DNA of 33,665 nucleotides. Origin: Gallionella sp. (GTDB taxonomy: Bacteria; Pseudomonadota; Gammaproteobacteria; Burkholderiales; Gallionellaceae). Position 1 is the first letter of the stretch. Each line of letters opens with the position of its first letter. Below are positions 32,196-33,665 of the stretch, in pieces. Location of the stretch: assembly GCA_025350705.1 (NCBI GenBank), contig JANXXH010000107.1, positions 1 through 33,665 of the forward strand. Direction: 5' to 3'. Position numbers and translations under genes: made by a program. A model generated the notes under the pieces. It did not search any database, had not been told where the DNA came from, and was given only the letters and a program-made list of their open reading frames with translations.

Positions 32196-32785
32196 AAAGA
32201 AAATCGCAAACGAAAAAACTCGCCTGCCTTGCCATGCTGCTCGCCGCCGCTGCGCTCCAACCCGCGCTCGCAGCCGACTGGAAGATGGATCCTTCCGCCA
32301 GCAAGCTCGAGTACATCATCACCTTTGAGAAGACCCCGGCGCCGGGTGTCTTCAAGGAGTTCGACACGAAGCTGCACTTCGATGCGCAGAAGCCGGCCGG
32401 CAGCCGCCTCGATGTCACAATCAACATCGCGAGCGTGGACATGTCGAGCGCTGACATCAACAAGGAGATCGCCGGGCCGGTTTGGTTCGACTTTGCCCTT
32501 CATCCGAAAGCCGAGTTCCACTCGACCGACATTGTCCGATCGCCAATCGGCCCGCAGTACTTCATCGCACACGGTACGCTCACGCTGAAGGGCGTGCCGC
32601 AGCCGGTCGATGTGCTGTTCAGCTGGAACGCTACGTCCGCTAGCGCGATCATGGAAGGCGGGTTCACCGTCAAGCGCGGGCCGTTCAACATTGGCACCGG
32701 CGAATGGGCGGTGACGGAAGGCAAAGGCGCCATTGGTGCAGATGTCACGGTGAAATTCCACGTGCAATTGCGCAAGGAGGGCTGA
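32192..32785 (+). CDS. YceI family periplasmic protein
   Basis: Protein of 197 residues with a signal peptide (charged MKRKSQTKK, hydrophobic core, cleavage after ALA near 29) and a YceI lipocalin-like beta barrel: DWKMDPSASKLEYIITFEKT, FDTKLHFD, a central IASVDMSSADINKEI, FHSTDIVR, GTLTLKGVPQPVDV and FNIGTGEW. The family binds isoprenoid/polyprenyl-type lipids in the periplasm. It overlaps the cytochrome b561 stop by four bases, a common pairing for YceI, and is followed one base later by a second YceI-like gene. Confidence 0.93.
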   Translation: MKRKSQTKKLACLAMLLAAAALQPALAADWKMDPSASKLEYIITFEKTPAPGVFKEFDTKLHFDAQKPAGSRLDVTINIASVDMSSADINKEIAGPVWFDFALHPKAEFHSTDIVRSPIGPQYFIAHGTLTLKGVPQPVDVLFSWNATSASAIMEGGFTVKRGPFNIGTGEWAVTEGKGAIGADVTVKFHVQLRKEG

Positions 32786-32786
32786 C

Positions 32787-33500
32787 GTGAGCAGACTTCG
32801 CAGCACGCACGCCATCATCGTTCTCGTCGCACTTCTCGCTGCGTGCGCGCCTCAGATACGCGAGACGGCGCTGGAGTTCGCCGCACGGCCAGAGCCGGAG
32901 AATTTTCCGCACAACGCCTATGAGCAGGCGGCAGCGCAAGGCAAGCCTGTCTATCGCGTCGATCCTGCGCGCTCGCTCATCGCCATCACGGTGCGCCGTG
33001 GCGGGTCGCTCGCGCGTTATGGGCACGACCATATTATCGCGAGCCACGCAGTAGTTGGCTACATTTCGCCTGAAGAAAGCCGCGCCGACGTTTACGTTCT
33101 ATTGAACGAACTCGTGGTCGACGAGCAGGCGCTGCGCGTCGAGGCAGGCCTGAACACACAGCCGAGCGAGTCCGATATCGCCGGCACGCGCGCCAACATG
33201 CTAGACAAAGTGCTCGAGTCGCAGAAGTTTCCGTTCGCGCTCATCAGCGTGAACGTTCTAGAGAAAACACAGTCGGGCATGAAGCTCAGCGTCGCAATCA
33301 CGCTGCACGGGGTCACGCGCACGTTCGAGGTGCCGACTCAAATAGAGACAACGGGCGCGGAAATGGGCGTGAGCGGATTGATCGAGTTCAACCAGTCCGA
33401 TTTTGGCATCGTGCCCTTCTCGGTCCTCGGTGGCGCGATCCGGGTGGAGGATCTTGTCAGCCTGCGCTTCAAGATTAGCGCACGCCGAAGCAGTCGATGA
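32787..33500 (+). CDS. YceI-like lipoprotein
   Basis: Protein of 237 residues starting at GTG. The signal sequence ends in a lipobox (LLAAC), predicting a lipid anchor. After a ~35-residue linker comes a divergent YceI-type domain: YRVDPARSLIAITVRRGGSLARYGHDHIIASH, then SDIAGTRANMLDKVLESQKFPFALISV and ITLHGVTRTFEVP. It starts one base after the preceding YceI gene, so the b561–yceI–yceI set forms a single operon. The GHDH segment is typical of a YceI subgroup encoded beside oxidoreductases. Precise role unknown. Confidence 0.88.
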   Translation: MSRLRSTHAIIVLVALLAACAPQIRETALEFAARPEPENFPHNAYEQAAAQGKPVYRVDPARSLIAITVRRGGSLARYGHDHIIASHAVVGYISPEESRADVYVLLNELVVDEQALRVEAGLNTQPSESDIAGTRANMLDKVLESQKFPFALISVNVLEKTQSGMKLSVAITLHGVTRTFEVPTQIETTGAEMGVSGLIEFNQSDFGIVPFSVLGGAIRVEDLVSLRFKISARRSSR

Positions 33501-33513
33501 AAGATTCGATAAG

Positions 33514-33535
33514 ATACTGACACCATCAGTATTTT
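33514..33535 (+). terminator. Candidate intrinsic terminator after the YceI operon
   Basis: ATACTGA and TCAGTAT form a seven-base stem around CACCA, followed by a short T-run, 13 bases after the stop codon. The stem is AT-rich and the T-run short, so strength is doubtful. Confidence 0.45.
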
Positions 33536-33581
33536 CCAATCCAGACATGAGCCTGAACAAAGGTAATTTGTGAGGCATTGC

Positions 33582-33665
33582 TCAGGCGGCGCGTAGTTGG
33601 GATTTATTGATTGATTGAAAGAGTTTTGCCCTGGCCTCATTGAGGTGTTGGGCGGCGTCATTATC
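33582..33665 (-). CDS. 3' end of an unidentified gene entering from the right edge
   Basis: A minus-strand frame is open from the window edge to a TGA at 33582–33584, encoding 27 C-terminal residues that include NEARAKLFQSINKSQLRAA. The mixed-helical composition and clean stop, convergent with the YceI operon, suggest a true gene end. I cannot assign a family from this fragment. Confidence 0.45.
   Translation of the reverse strand, partial: DNDAAQHLNEARAKLFQSINKSQLRAA

Overview
The window looks like chromosomal DNA of a betaproteobacterium, most likely of the Nitrosomonadales/Gallionellaceae type. This is an inference from gene content and order: fmdB–DUF502–aspS–nudB, rlmM divergent from a HAD phosphatase–sppA pair, and tesA divergent from the ybbA/ybbP ABC system. 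Extragenic repeats of kinds seen in such genomes agree with it. GC content is moderately high except in two AT-richer genes (about 2573–3442 and 21503–22315) that look acquired. No rRNA, tRNA or CRISPR array was seen.

Layout. (1) 52–4789: the YbbA/YbbP ABC transporter and divergent tesA, with a caspase-like peptidase gene lodged between the two transporter genes. (2) 4830–17283, all on the minus strand: a glycoconjugate locus. It holds homologues of every dedicated enzyme that makes polyprenyl-phosphate arabinofuranose in mycobacteria: a UbiA-family phosphoribosyltransferase, a HAD phosphatase, a DprE1-like FAD oxidase and a DprE2-like SDR. They are interleaved with four GT-C type membrane proteins, three of them tandem TMTC-like paralogues with TPR tails, and an LPG_synthase_TM membrane protein. 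(3) 17397–19026: sppA and a HAD phosphatase, running into the locus. (4) 19102–21098: rlmM and an EamA transporter. (5) 21131–22741: a restriction-like PD-(D/E)XK protein flanked by ~245-bp imperfect inverted repeats. (6) 22815–28031, minus strand: a compact operon fmdB–DUF502–aspS–barnase-like RNase–barstar–nudB–nadA. (7) 28187–31248: three tandem SUMF1/FGE-sulfatase-domain genes, the first fused to a diheme cytochrome c region. (8) 31638–33500: a cytochrome b561 gene with an in-frame TGA near its start, followed by two YceI genes. An unidentified partial gene reaches the right edge.

How it fits together: the central locus most simply reads as a self-contained system that builds a lipid-linked pentofuranose (PRPP plus polyprenyl phosphate, then phosphoribosyl, ribosyl and arabinosyl lipids). 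Several periplasm-facing GT-C transferases would then use it on a protein or glycan acceptor. The acceptor is not in the window.
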